Assembly: GCF_015350975.1 (NCBI RefSeq)
Contig: NZ_JADKRX010000006.1
Span: forward strand, 107,785-171,784
DNA length: 64,000 bases
Direction of reading: 5' to 3'
DNA from: Curtobacterium sp. VKM Ac-1395
GTDB lineage: Bacteria; Actinomycetota; Actinomycetes; Actinomycetales; Microbacteriaceae
Numbering within the stretch: the first letter of the stretch is position 1; the number at the start of each line of letters is the position of its first letter. Positions 1 to 8,688 of the stretch are shown here, piece by piece. Position numbers and translations under genes: made by a program. The notes beneath the pieces were generated by a model. That model ran no database searches and was not told the DNA's origin. It saw only the letters and a program-made list of their open reading frames with translations.

Positions 1-605
1 CGATGGTGCTCTACGTGCTCGCCACGATCGTGCTGACCGGCATGCAGAAGTACACGGACATAGACCCGGCGTCGGGGTTCTCCTCGGCGTTCGCGTCGGT
101 CGGGCTCGGCGGCGTGGCGAACGTCATCGCGATCGGCGCCATCGTCGGCATCGTCACCGTGCTCGTGACGTTCATGCTCGGCGCCTCGCGGGTGTGGTTC
201 TCGATGAGCCGCGACGGCCTGATGCCGGCGTGGTTCGCCAAGACCGACCCGAAGCGGCACGTCCCGACCCGCGTCACGTGGATCCTCGGCATCGCGGCAG
301 CGGTCCTGGCCGGCGTGCTGCCGATCGGGGTGGTCGCGGAGCTGACGAACATCGGCATCCTGCTGGCCTTCGTCGTCGTCTGCACGGCCGTCGTCGTGCT
401 CCGCTACACCCAGCCGGACCTGCCCCGGCAGTTCAAGCTCCCGCTGATGCCGATCGTGCCGGTCATCGGCGTGATCGCGTCGCTGTGGCTCGTCACGTTC
501 CTGCAGTGGGAGACGTGGGTGCGCTTCGCGGTGTGGTTCGCGATCGGGCTCGGCGTGTACTTCGGGTACTCGCGGAAGCACAGCAAGCTGGCCGAGAAGG
601 CCTGA
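1..605 (+). CDS. APC-family amino acid permease, C-terminal part (5' end outside window)
   Basis: The gene enters from the left edge, so only about 200 C-terminal residues are visible. They form roughly six hydrophobic helices with a basic cytoplasmic loop carrying the SRDGLMPAWFAK segment. That segment is typical of the YfnA/CAT branch of the amino acid-polyamine-organocation permeases, which take up amino acids across the inner membrane. The tail after the last helix is short and lysine-rich (SRKHSKLAEKA). The stop is 13 bases before the end of the convergent BLUF gene. The substrate cannot be told from this part. Family assignment is fairly secure. Confidence 0.85.
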   Translation, partial: MVLYVLATIVLTGMQKYTDIDPASGFSSAFASVGLGGVANVIAIGAIVGIVTVLVTFMLGASRVWFSMSRDGLMPAWFAKTDPKRHVPTRVTWILGIAAAVLAGVLPIGVVAELTNIGILLAFVVVCTAVVVLRYTQPDLPRQFKLPLMPIVPVIGVIASLWLVTFLQWETWVRFAVWFAIGLGVYFGYSRKHSKLAEKA

Positions 606-618
606 CGCCCGGCGCCGG

Positions 619-1059
619 TCAGCGGCGGTGCTTGCCCTCGGCGGCGGTCGGGTCAGCGAGCGGGTGGTTGCGGAACCAGCGCAGCAGCTCGCGGGGACGG
701 CTGTGGTCGGCGCTCTGGTCGCCCTGCGCCAGGAAGCCGCTGAAGCCGTCGGGGGTGCCGTTCTCCTCGGAGCGGTCGAAGGCCATCGACCACTCCGGGA
801 AGCGCCGGGTGTGGATGGACTCCTCGACGAGCAGCGAGACGTCACCGTGGCGCTCGTCCGCGAGGATCCGGGAGTACGTCGCCATCACGGCGTCGTAGGG
901 CCCCTCGAGCAGCTGCATGAAGCGGCCGGCGCGGTGCACGAGCATGCCGGACAGCCCGTCGGCGGTGTTCCGCTCGCGTGAGTACGCGAGCACCTCCTCG
1001 AGCTCGTCGTCGTCGAACTGCTCGACGGCCGAGCTCATGTAGACCAGTGACTGCAGCAT
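619..1059 (-). CDS. BLUF-domain blue-light sensor protein
   Basis: This is a 146-residue protein that is essentially one BLUF domain, a flavin-binding blue-light sensor. The residues expected around FAD are present: Tyr7 (LVYMS), Asn31 (RNTADGLSG) and Gln49 (RFMQLLEG). There is no attached EAL, GGDEF or HTH output domain, so it should signal through a partner protein or act as a short BLUF protein. The start at 1059 is chosen over a longer reading because a GGGAGGAG ribosome site lies just upstream and the domain begins at once. It converges with the permease and is divergent from the SNF2 gene, so it is probably transcribed alone. The partner is unknown. Confidence 0.88.
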   Translation of the reverse strand: MLQSLVYMSSAVEQFDDDELEEVLAYSRERNTADGLSGMLVHRAGRFMQLLEGPYDAVMATYSRILADERHGDVSLLVEESIHTRRFPEWSMAFDRSEENGTPDGFSGFLAQGDQSADHSRPRELLRWFRNHPLADPTAAEGKHRR

Positions 1060-1149
1060 GGTGCTCCTCCCTGACGGACCTCCTCTGAGCCTGCCTCGTC
1101 CGTCTCGGCCACGACAGCCCCTGTCCGGGGTGCGTGGCACGATGGGCGT

Positions 1150-4100
1150 GTGCCAGCTGCCCCGATGATCGACGCCGTCGACGTCATCCGCTTCGTCGGG
1201 CCCCAGACGTTCGGCCGTGCGCGGGACATCGTCCGCCGCGGGCTCGTCGAGGACGCCGCCTCACACGAGGACGGCTCCATCACCGCCACGGTCGCCGGGT
1301 CCGCCGACGAACCCTACGACGTCCACGTCGACACCACGATCGCGCGCGGCGAGTTCGTCCGCCCCGTCCGGTCCCGCTGCACGTGCCCGATCGGCGGCGA
1401 GTGCAAGCACGTCGCCGCCGCGCTCCTCACCATCAACGCACGAGCGGTCGCCGCCCACGCCGGCCCCCGGTCCGCAGCACCGGTCGCGTCCACCACGGAC
1501 TGGAGGCACGAGGTCGCCCGCCTCGCCGGTGACGCCGACGAACCGCTCACCACCGGCACCACGACCCCGCTCGGCCTGCAGTTCGAGCTCCGCGACGCCG
1601 TCCCGGCACGGATGGCCGCGCGGGCGCGCGCCACCGGCCGGGCGCTCGCGGCGCCCTCGCGCTCCGTCCGGCTCGGCGTCCGGCCCGTCACGCGGAGCGG
1701 CGCGGGCAACTGGGTGCGCGGGCAGCTCACCTGGGGCACGCTCCCCTACTCGATGAACCGGCTCGGGCTCTCCCCCGAGCAGCACGGCTGGTTCCTGCAG
1801 TTCGCCGCGCTCCACCGTGCCGGCCAGCTCGCGGGACTGCCCGGGGAGAGCGACTGGATCCACCTGGACGACTTCCAGAGCCCGCTGCTCTGGCCGCTGC
1901 TGCGCCAGGCGCCCGGACTCGGGGTCGCGTTCATCACCGGGAAGCGCGAGGGCGGCGTGGCCCTCGGCGCCGACGCGCGGGTGCTCCTCGACGTCGCACG
2001 GTCGGACGCCGGGCTCGTCATCGGCACGAGCGCCGTGCTCGACGGCCGCCCCGCAGCCGACGGCGCCGCGCGGCTCATCGGGGACCACGGCGTGTACGTG
2101 TTCCGCGAGTCACCCGAGTTCCACGTCGACCTCGCACCGACGCCCGACCCCGTGCCCGACGACCAGCGCCGCATGCTCGTCGAGGGCTCCCGCATCACCG
2201 TCCCCACGGACGAGGTCGACGAGTTCCTGGCCGACTGGTCCCCCCGACTCCGCGGTGCGCTCGGGCTCGTGAGCTCCGACGGCTCGATCGAGCTGCCCGA
2301 GCGGACGCCGCCCGAGCTCGTCCTCACGGTGACGTTCGAGCCGGCCCGGGCGCCGCGCACCGACGACGTCGCGCACCTGCAGTGGCGCTGGCACGTCGAC
2401 GGACGCAAGGACCCGGTGTCGCTGCACGGACCGCTGCCGGACCTGCGCACGGTGACCGCGGCGGACGACGTCGCGTCTGCTGATGACCCCGACGCCGATG
2501 CCGACGCCGACGCCGCCGCTCCGGGTGCCGACGTCGCCGAGCCGGCCACGGCGGCACTGGCGGCCGACGACGCTGCGCGGGCCGAGCCTCCCGTCGGTGT
2601 GGGAGCCGACCACGGCGCGACCGGACCCGGCGGCGGGCTCGACTGGTTCCAGGACGGCACCGTGGAGGGCGCCGACGTCGCGGTCCTCGCGACCGAGCTG
2701 GTGCCGGCCCTGGCCGACCACGGCGTCCGCGTCGTGGTGCAGGGCGAACGGCTCGACTACGAGCGCCTGACCGGGCGGCCGCACATCCGCGTCACGACGA
2801 TGCCGTCCGACAAGCACGACTGGTTCGACCTCGGCATCTTCGTCAGCGTCAACGGCAAGCAGATCCCGTTCACGCCGCTGCTCCGGGCGCTCGCCAAGCG
2901 GGACCGGCGGATGAAGCTCATCGACAACTCCTACCTGTCGCTCGCCGACCCCGCCTTCGACCGGCTCAAGGAGCTCATCGAGGAAGCCCGCGAGCAGGAC
3001 GAGTGGGAGCCGTCGCAGACGATGACGGTCACGCCGCTGCAGGCCGGGCTGTGGTCCGAGTTCGACCAGCTCGCCGACGAGACCGACCACGACGCCCGCT
3101 GGCAGGACATCGCCTCGCGGTTGCTCGACGCCGCTCCCGAGACCGACCTCGCGGTGCCGTCGACCGTGCACGCGGACCTGCGGCCGTACCAGCGGTCCGG
3201 GTACGCGTGGCTGTCGTTCCTGGTGGCGCACGGGGTCGGTGGGGTGCTCGCCGACGACATGGGGCTCGGCAAGACCCTGCAGGCGCTCGCGATGATCGCC
3301 GACCGACGCGCCTCGCACCCGGACGACCCGCCCTTCCTCGTCGTCGCACCGACCTCGGTCGTGGGCAACTGGGCGCTCGAGGCCGCCCGGTTCGTCCCGT
3401 CGCTCCGGGTCACCACGATCGAGACGACCTCGCTGAAGCACCCGTCGCTCGTCGCCCGGGCCGCCGCGGACGCCGACGTCGTCGTGACCTCGTACGCGCT
3501 GCTCCGGCTCGACGCTGCGGCCTACACGGAGCAGCGCTGGTCGGCACTGCTCCTCGACGAGGCCCACTTCGTGAAGAACCCGCAGTCGCAGACGCACCGG
3601 GTGGCCGCGGAGCTGCAGGCGCCCGTGAAGATCGCGATCACCGGGACCCCCCTCGAGAACGGTCTGACCGACCTCTGGGCGCTGTTCTCCATCGTCGCGC
3701 CCGGGTTGCTGTCGTCGTGGACGCGGTTCGGCGACGACTACGTCAAGCCCCTCGCGTCGCCGGACCTGCGCGGCGACGCCCGGTCGGAGCTCACCGCCCG
3801 GCTCCGTCGCCGCATCCGGCCGCTCATGCTGCGGCGGACGAAGGAGAGCGTGGCGTCGGACCTGCCGCCGAAGCAGGAGCAGGTCGTGCGGGTGACGCTC
3901 GACCCCGCGCACCGCGAGGTGTACGAGCGCACGCTCAACCGGGAGCGCCTCAAGGTGCTCGACCTCATCGACGACCTCGACCGCAACCGGATGATCGTGT
4001 TCCGCTCGCTGACGCTGCTGCGGATGCTCGCGCTCTCCCCCGCGCTCGTCGCGGACGGCGACACCTCGATCCCCTCGGCCAAGCTCGACCTGCTGCTCGA

Positions 4101-4578
4101 CGAGCTCGAACAGCTCGCGGCCGAGGGGCGGCGAGCGCTCGTCTTCAGCCAGTTCACGTCGTTCCTGCGCCTCGTCGCGACGGCCCTCGATGCGCGCGGC
4201 ATCGGGTACGACTACCTCGACGGGTCGACCAGGCAGCGCACGAAGGTCATCGACCGCTTCCGCACCGGCACCGCGCCGGCGTTCCTCATCTCGCTCAAGG
4301 CCGGCGGCTTCGGGCTCACCCTGACCGAGGCCGACACCGTGTTCGTGCTCGACCCGTGGTGGAACCCCGCGGCCGAGTCGCAGGCCGTCGACCGGACCCA
4401 CCGCATCGGACAGACCCGGTCCGTCAACGTCAACCGCCTCATCGCGGAGGACACCATCGAGGAGAAGGTCCTGGCGCTGGCGGCCCGCAAGGCGAAGCTG
4501 TTCGCGACGATGATCGACGACGACGCCCTGTTCGCGGACGACCTGACCGCCGAGGACGTGCGTTCCCTGTTCGACTGA
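1150..4578 (+). CDS. SNF2-family helicase-like ATPase with N-terminal SWIM zinc finger
   Basis: This 1142-residue protein begins with a SWIM zinc finger (Cys77, Cys79, Cys85, His87; CTCPIGGECKH). A long middle region follows and then the SNF2 motor. Walker A is DDMGLGKT near residue 705, the DEAH box is near 801, and the C-terminal helicase lobe ends in the QAVDRTHRIGQT motif near 1080. Such proteins are ATP-driven double-stranded DNA translocases that remodel protein-DNA complexes; the exact role of bacterial SWIM-SNF2 proteins is poorly defined. An acidic Asp/Ala-rich linker (about residues 435-485) separates the front half from the motor. The GTG at 1150 is the likely start, with an ATG five codons later as the alternative. 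It appears to be a single-gene transcript. Confidence 0.93.
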   Translation: MPAAPMIDAVDVIRFVGPQTFGRARDIVRRGLVEDAASHEDGSITATVAGSADEPYDVHVDTTIARGEFVRPVRSRCTCPIGGECKHVAAALLTINARAVAAHAGPRSAAPVASTTDWRHEVARLAGDADEPLTTGTTTPLGLQFELRDAVPARMAARARATGRALAAPSRSVRLGVRPVTRSGAGNWVRGQLTWGTLPYSMNRLGLSPEQHGWFLQFAALHRAGQLAGLPGESDWIHLDDFQSPLLWPLLRQAPGLGVAFITGKREGGVALGADARVLLDVARSDAGLVIGTSAVLDGRPAADGAARLIGDHGVYVFRESPEFHVDLAPTPDPVPDDQRRMLVEGSRITVPTDEVDEFLADWSPRLRGALGLVSSDGSIELPERTPPELVLTVTFEPARAPRTDDVAHLQWRWHVDGRKDPVSLHGPLPDLRTVTAADDVASADDPDADADADAAAPGADVAEPATAALAADDAARAEPPVGVGADHGATGPGGGLDWFQDGTVEGADVAVLATELVPALADHGVRVVVQGERLDYERLTGRPHIRVTTMPSDKHDWFDLGIFVSVNGKQIPFTPLLRALAKRDRRMKLIDNSYLSLADPAFDRLKELIEEAREQDEWEPSQTMTVTPLQAGLWSEFDQLADETDHDARWQDIASRLLDAAPETDLAVPSTVHADLRPYQRSGYAWLSFLVAHGVGGVLADDMGLGKTLQALAMIADRRASHPDDPPFLVVAPTSVVGNWALEAARFVPSLRVTTIETTSLKHPSLVARAAADADVVVTSYALLRLDAAAYTEQRWSALLLDEAHFVKNPQSQTHRVAAELQAPVKIAITGTPLENGLTDLWALFSIVAPGLLSSWTRFGDDYVKPLASPDLRGDARSELTARLRRRIRPLMLRRTKESVASDLPPKQEQVVRVTLDPAHREVYERTLNRERLKVLDLIDDLDRNRMIVFRSLTLLRMLALSPALVADGDTSIPSAKLDLLLDELEQLAAEGRRALVFSQFTSFLRLVATALDARGIGYDYLDGSTRQRTKVIDRFRTGTAPAFLISLKAGGFGLTLTEADTVFVLDPWWNPAAESQAVDRTHRIGQTRSVNVNRLIAEDTIEEKVLALAARKAKLFATMIDDDALFADDLTAEDVRSLFD

Positions 4579-4643
4579 CCGTCGGCGAGATGCGACATCC
4601 GGAGAGTTGGCGGCGGCGGGCGGAGGCGTCCTAGCGTCGGCGC

Positions 4644-4844
4644 ATGCTCCTTCTCGATGCACCGCCGACCACGCACGCCCCCGTCGAAGCGGACAGAGCC
4701 CGCGTGGTGCGTTCCCCGACCGGGATGTCCTCCGTCATGAGGCTGCCCAACGGTACGGATGTGCCGCTGTTCGGCGGCACCGGGATCTTCTCGGGCATGT
4801 ACCCGCCGAACCACCTCGAAGACCTGCGCTCCAGCGACCAGTGA
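4644..4844 (+). CDS. Small antitoxin-like protein upstream of a truncated PIN-domain toxin
   Basis: This 66-residue ORF ends in TGA that overlaps the GTG of the following PIN-domain reading frame (sequence GTGA, 4841-4844), the gene arrangement usual for VapBC-type pairs. The protein has no recognisable DNA-binding fold by eye. It contains a Gly/Pro-rich stretch (LFGGTGIFSGMYPPNHL) near the C-terminus. The antitoxin role rests on position alone. If the toxin is dead, as its truncation suggests, this may be an orphan antitoxin. It lies between the SNF2 gene and the convergent isochorismatase-like gene. Confidence 0.5.
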   Translation: MLLLDAPPTTHAPVEADRARVVRSPTGMSSVMRLPNGTDVPLFGGTGIFSGMYPPNHLEDLRSSDQ

Positions 4845-4999
4845 TCGCCCTCGACGCGAGCGTCCTGATCGCCTGGTCGGACGCTGGAGACGCGAGCCAT
4901 CAGCGCGCCTTCGACCTGATCGAAGCGCACGAGTGGGACGAGTTCGCCACGAACGCCGTGGTGGTCAGCCGAGTGAGGCAGTCCACTCCGCGGTCGTGA
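4841..4999 (+). pseudogene. Truncated VapC-like PIN-domain toxin
   Basis: The first 40 or so residues read like the start of a PIN-domain ribonuclease: a beta strand ending in the catalytic Asp (IALDASVLIAW), then a helix with the usual toxin spacing. The homology stops at NAVVV, just before the position where the second conserved acidic residue (LAE) belongs. The frame then runs only 10 more codons, into the 3' end of the opposite-strand isochorismatase-like gene. Full-length VapC proteins have about 120-135 residues, and this one has 52. It therefore lacks most of the active site and should be inactive. A deletion that joined it to the neighbouring gene is the simplest explanation. Confidence 0.65.
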
Positions 5000-5516
5000 C
5001 GACGTCGGCCTGCCGCGGGAACACCTTCTCCAGCAGCACCCGGTGCACCTCGGGATCACCGTCCGCGCAGGCGTCGGACAGCACCGTCAGCCCGAAGTCC
5101 AGGTCCGCCGCCTGCCGCAGCGTCGACAGGACGACACCGCTCGTGGCGATGCCGGCGAGCACCAGGTCGCGGACCTCGAGCCCACGGAGCAGCACCTCGA
5201 GGTCGGACCCGGCGAAGGCACTCACGCGGAGCTTCGTCACGACGATGTCGTCGTCGCCCACGCCGAACGCCGGGTGGACGTCCGTGGCGCCGGGTGCCTG
5301 CGCGCCCATGCGGTCCCGCATGCCGGAGAACATCCGGTTGGACGACGCGACCTCGGGAGCGCCGGGGCGGAACCCGACCCGCACGAACAGCACCGGGATC
5401 CGTCGCTCGCGCGCGGCCGACACCGCCGCCGTCGCGGCAGCGAGGGACTCCTCGCTGCCGAGACGGTCGACGATGCTGTTCTGGTAGTCCATCACCAGCA
5501 GGGCAGTGCCAGCCAT
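4965..5516 (-). CDS. Isochorismatase-like hydrolase lacking the usual catalytic cysteine
   Basis: This 183-residue protein has the isochorismatase/cysteine-hydrolase fold. An early Asp is in VMDYQNSIVD and a Lys is in VVTKLRVSAF, as in the Asp-Lys-Cys triad. In the third motif, where most members read T-x-x-C-V, this protein has IATSGVVLST with no cysteine. It may therefore act like the PhzD/isochorismatase branch, which works without Cys, or have another reaction. The start at 5516 directly follows the stop of the aldo/keto reductase gene (TGACATG), so the two genes are probably translated together. The 3' end runs into the toxin remnant on the other strand. Confidence 0.78.
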   Translation of the reverse strand: MAGTALLVMDYQNSIVDRLGSEESLAAATAAVSAARERRIPVLFVRVGFRPGAPEVASSNRMFSGMRDRMGAQAPGATDVHPAFGVGDDDIVVTKLRVSAFAGSDLEVLLRGLEVRDLVLAGIATSGVVLSTLRQAADLDFGLTVLSDACADGDPEVHRVLLEKVFPRQADVVTTAEWTASLG

Positions 5517-5517
5517 G

Positions 5518-6297
5518 TCAGTGTCCGAGCGCGTCGATCTGGCGGACCTCGTCGTCGGACAGGCTGATCGTGGCACCCGCGGCGTTCGAGCGGATGCGCT
5601 CCGGGTTCGACGACTTCGGGATCACGACGAACTCGTGGGCGACGTGCCACGCGACGATGACCTGGGCGGCGTCGGCGTCGTGCGCCTCGGCGATGGAGAC
5701 CAGCGTCGGGTCCTCGAGGTTGCTCGCCTTGAAGGGGCTGTACCCCTCGAGCACGACGCCGCGCTCGCGCAGCCCGTCCGCAACGGCAGCGTCGAACTCG
5801 ACGGGGCTCCACTTGATCTGGTTCACGGCCGGCGTGACCCCGGTGGCCTCGATGAGCTCGTCGATCTGGGCGAGCGAGTAGTTGCTGACGCCGATGGCCT
5901 TCGTCAGGCCGTCCTGCTGCGCCTGCACGAGCTGCTGCCAGACATCGGGACGGGCCTCGCCGTTCGGCGGCCAGTGCACCAGCCACAGGTCGAGGTGGTC
6001 GAGCCCGAGCTGGTCGAGGCTCTCCTCGATGGTCTCGCGGACCTTCTCGGCGTTGTCCGGCGGGAGCTTCGTCGTGACGAAGACGTCCTCACGGGCGAGC
6101 CCGGAGTCGGCGATGGCCTTCCCCACGCCGCGCTGGTTGCTGTACCCGGTGGCGGTGTCGATGTGGCGGTACCCGGCCTCGAGGGCGGAGCTCACGGCGG
6201 CGGGCGCGTCGGAGTCGTCGATCTGCCAGGTGCCGAAGCCGAGGAGCGGCATCGCTCCGCCGGTCACCGGCACGGACGGTTCTGCGTAGTCGGTCAT
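5518..6297 (-). CDS. Aldo/keto reductase (2,5-diketogluconate reductase-like)
   Basis: This 259-residue protein is a complete AKR-family TIM barrel, which reduces aldehydes and ketones with NADPH in the cytosol. The catalytic tetrad is visible in order: Asp and Tyr in DTATGYSNQRGVG, Lys in VTTKLPP and His in LWLVHWPP. The C-terminal coenzyme segment (VIPKSSNPERIRSN) is also present. Length and motifs match the DkgA/YvgN group. It is the first gene of a two-gene unit with the isochorismatase-like protein, whose ATG follows its stop by one base. The natural substrate cannot be inferred. It is divergent from the secreted nuclease gene. Confidence 0.9.
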   Translation of the reverse strand: MTDYAEPSVPVTGGAMPLLGFGTWQIDDSDAPAAVSSALEAGYRHIDTATGYSNQRGVGKAIADSGLAREDVFVTTKLPPDNAEKVRETIEESLDQLGLDHLDLWLVHWPPNGEARPDVWQQLVQAQQDGLTKAIGVSNYSLAQIDELIEATGVTPAVNQIKWSPVEFDAAVADGLRERGVVLEGYSPFKASNLEDPTLVSIAEAHDADAAQVIVAWHVAHEFVVIPKSSNPERIRSNAAGATISLSDDEVRQIDALGH

Positions 6298-6380
6298 GTC
6301 CTCGTGTCTACGCGGCGATCTCGGGGGCGTCCGCCAGGATCGTCAGGAACCGCCGAGCACCACCAGGAGTCCCGCCAGCA

Positions 6381-7196
6381 ATGCCCTCTCGCCGACGCCG
6401 TCCCGTCCGCCTCCGCACGGGCGTCACCGCCGTGCTCGTCCTGCTCGCGATCGTCGTCGCGGGCTACGCCACCCTGACGGCCGAGCCCCCTGCGCCGGGG
6501 CCGAGCCGAGCCTCCAGTCCGACGGCCGCCAGCCCCGCGATCACCGCGAGCGCCGACCCGACCGCGCCGACGGCGACTGCGACTGCGACTGCGCCCACAG
6601 CCCCCGCTCCCACCACAACGGCAGGCACGATGCCACCGGCTGCTGCCGCGGCCCACGCTCGCGAGCTGCTCGCCGCGCTCCCGGTGAAGGGCCCCGCGCC
6701 GGCCACCGGCTACGACCGCACCGGCGACTTCGGCTCCCCCTGGCTCGACGTCGACCACAACGGCTGCGACACCCGCAACGACGTGCTCGCCCGCGACCTG
6801 ACCGACGTCGTCCGCAGTGGTCCCTGCCGCGTGCTCTCCGGGGAGCTCGTGTCGCCGTACACCGGTGCCACGATCGACTTCGTGCGCGGGAACACGACGT
6901 CGACCGCCGTGCAGATCGACCACGTCGTCGCGCTCGAGAACGTCTGGCGCACCGGCGGGCAGCAGCTCACCCAGGACGAGCGCCAGGCGCTGGCGAACGA
7001 CCCGGTGAACCTCTTCGCGGTCGACCAGCACTCGAACGCGCAGAAGCGGTCCGGGGACGCGGCGACCTGGCTGCCCGCGGACACGGCGTTCCGCTGCACG
7101 TACGTCGAGCACCAGGTCGCGATCAAGACGACGTACCGGCTCTGGGTCGTCCCCGCTGAGCGCGACGCCATCGAACGGGTCCTCGCTCGATGCTGA
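6381..7196 (+). CDS. Secreted or membrane-anchored HNH nuclease (DUF1524-type)
   Basis: This 271-residue protein starts with a basic N-terminus and one hydrophobic helix (about residues 14-33). A low-complexity Ala/Pro/Thr linker follows to about residue 85. The C-terminal domain carries the DUF1524/HNH signature: GYDRTGDFG, DVDHNGCDTRNDVLARDL, then the metal-site segment QIDHVVALENVW and NDPVNLFAVDQHSNAQK. Related actinobacterial proteins are extracellular DNases. The helix could be a signal peptide or an anchor; no lipobox is seen. An AGGAG ribosome site precedes the ATG. Conserved cysteines in the domain suggest a disulfide-stabilised exported enzyme. It probably serves nutrient scavenging or competition. 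Confidence 0.88.
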   Translation: MPSRRRRPVRLRTGVTAVLVLLAIVVAGYATLTAEPPAPGPSRASSPTAASPAITASADPTAPTATATATAPTAPAPTTTAGTMPPAAAAAHARELLAALPVKGPAPATGYDRTGDFGSPWLDVDHNGCDTRNDVLARDLTDVVRSGPCRVLSGELVSPYTGATIDFVRGNTTSTAVQIDHVVALENVWRTGGQQLTQDERQALANDPVNLFAVDQHSNAQKRSGDAATWLPADTAFRCTYVEHQVAIKTTYRLWVVPAERDAIERVLARC

Positions 7197-7295
7197 ACCG
7201 GCCTGACCGGGCGAGATAAACGACAGGTGTAGCCTGGAGGGAGGCTGATGCGCACGCATCGACCTTCACCGTCGAAGACCTCAGGAGGCCTCCCC

Positions 7296-8099
7296 ATGAC
7301 CGTGCCCACCACCGGCACCACCCGCTTCACCGACCGCGTCGTCCTCATCACCGGCGGCGGTTCCGGCCTCGGCCGCGCCACGGCCGCGCGCCTGGCCACC
7401 GAGGGCGCCTCGCTCGCCCTCGTCGACGTCTCCGAGCAGGGACTCGCGGCCTCCGTCGCCGCCGTGCACGAGGTCGCCCCCGATGCCGACGTCCTCACCA
7501 CCGTCGCCGACGTCTCCGACGAGGCCCAGGTCGACGCCTACGTCGCCGCCACCGTCGAGCGCTTCGGCCGCATCGACGGCTTCTTCAACAACGCCGGCAT
7601 CGAGGGCAAGCAGAACCCCACCGAGTCCTTCACCGCCGCCGAGTTCGACAAGGTCGTCTCGATCAACCTCCGCGGCGTGTTCCTCGGCCTCGAGAAGGTC
7701 CTCGCCGTGATGCGCGAGCAGGGCTCCGGCAAGGTCGTCAACACCGCGAGCGTCGGCGGCATCCGCGGCGTCGGCAACCAGTCCGGCTACGCGGCCGCCA
7801 AGCACGGCGTCGTCGGCCTGACCCGCAACTCGGCCGTCGAGTACGGGCAGTACGGCATCTCGATCAACGCGATCGCCCCCGGCGCCATCTGGACGCCGAT
7901 GGTCGAGAACTCGATGAAGCAGCTCGACCCGGAGAACCCGCGGAAGGCTGCCGAGGAGTTCATCCAGGTCAACCCCACGAAGCGCTACGGCGAGGCCCCC
8001 GAGATCGCTGCGGTCGTCGCGTTCCTGCTCTCCGACGACGCCTCCTACGTCAACGCGGCAGTCGTCCCGATCGACGGCGGGCAGTCGGCCAAGTACTGA
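7296..8099 (+). CDS. SDR-family oxidoreductase
   Basis: This 267-residue classical short-chain dehydrogenase/reductase has all key motifs. The Gly-rich cofactor loop is TGGGSGLG, the structural NNAG is followed by IEG, the catalytic Ser lies in NTASVGG, and Tyr-Lys lie in YAAAKHG. The C-terminal DGGQSAKY is normal for the family. An Asp at the end of beta-2 (VDVSEQG) points to NAD(H) rather than NADP(H). The start at 7296 is set by an AGGAGG ribosome site at 7283-7288, so the longer upstream reading is rejected. The substrate is not apparent, and the neighbours give no pathway link. Confidence 0.92.
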   Translation: MTVPTTGTTRFTDRVVLITGGGSGLGRATAARLATEGASLALVDVSEQGLAASVAAVHEVAPDADVLTTVADVSDEAQVDAYVAATVERFGRIDGFFNNAGIEGKQNPTESFTAAEFDKVVSINLRGVFLGLEKVLAVMREQGSGKVVNTASVGGIRGVGNQSGYAAAKHGVVGLTRNSAVEYGQYGISINAIAPGAIWTPMVENSMKQLDPENPRKAAEEFIQVNPTKRYGEAPEIAAVVAFLLSDDASYVNAAVVPIDGGQSAKY

Positions 8100-8192
8100 C
8101 GCTGGTCCGGCCGGGTCGCCGAGCAGGGCCTCGGCACCGGCCGGGAGGCTCGGCTCGCCCCGACACCGCATCGCGCCATGGCAGCATGGGTG

Positions 8193-8228
8193 GTCACACG
8201 ACGAGTCACACGTCGAGTCACACGTCGA
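8193..8228. repeat. Three tandem 12-bp repeats in an untranslated leader
   Basis: The unit GTCACACGTCGA occurs three times head to tail, the first copy with one change (GTCACACGACGA). The last copy ends just before the GAGGAGG ribosome site of the SseB-like gene. They may be binding sites for a regulator or a slippage product. Confidence 0.8.
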
Positions 8229-8242
8229 TGGAGGAGGACGCG

Positions 8243-8668
8243 ATGAGCGCGAACGGATCGACCGGGTCCGGCTTCGGCCGGGGCGCCGAGCACGCGGAGC
8301 CCGACGCTGCCGGTGCGCTGCGCCGCCGGATGGGCGAATCGGTCGAGGGCTTCCTCGGCAGCGCCGCCTGGGTGCCGTGGAAGGCCGCCGGGACGAGCGG
8401 CGAGGACGGCAGCATCGCGCACGTCATGATCCGCGACCGCGAGTTCGTGCCGGTCTTCACCGATCCGGCGGAGCTGACCACGAGCCTCCCGGACACCGAG
8501 GCCCGCGCCATGCCGATGGCCGAACTCGTCACTGCGCTCCCCGAGGGCTTCGGCATCGTCGTCGACCCGACCAGCGCGCAGGCGGCGAACTTCCTGCAGG
8601 CCGACGTCGTCGCCGAGCTGCGGGAGGGGATGCGCGGCGGCGTCCCCCTCGACCCCGACGAGCGCTGA
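8243..8668 (+). CDS. SseB-like domain protein
   Basis: This 141-residue protein matches the small SseB N-terminal-domain proteins of actinobacteria. The features are a Phe-rich first strand, WVPWKAA, then REFVPVFTDPAEL, and a C-terminal PEGFGIVVDPTSAQAANF, the usual conserved end. Despite the name these proteins are not tied to type III secretion in Gram-positives, and their role is unknown. The ATG at 8243 sits behind a strong GAGGAGG site; an in-frame ATG at 8228 would place translation across that site. The gene is followed 20 bases later by the GPP34 gene, so the two may share a transcript. Confidence 0.75.
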   Translation: MSANGSTGSGFGRGAEHAEPDAAGALRRRMGESVEGFLGSAAWVPWKAAGTSGEDGSIAHVMIRDREFVPVFTDPAELTTSLPDTEARAMPMAELVTALPEGFGIVVDPTSAQAANFLQADVVAELREGMRGGVPLDPDER

Positions 8669-8688
8669 CCGCAGAAGCGAGCGCCCCC

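Noticed and set aside
2110..4662. 850-codon open frame antisense to the SNF2 gene
   Set aside because: It is a shadow of the GC-rich coding frame; its Arg/Val/Glu-rich translation has no motifs, whereas the plus-strand protein has all SNF2 motifs.
8193..8228. CRISPR-like short repeat array
   Set aside because: The units are 12 bp and directly adjacent with no spacers, and no cas gene is nearby.
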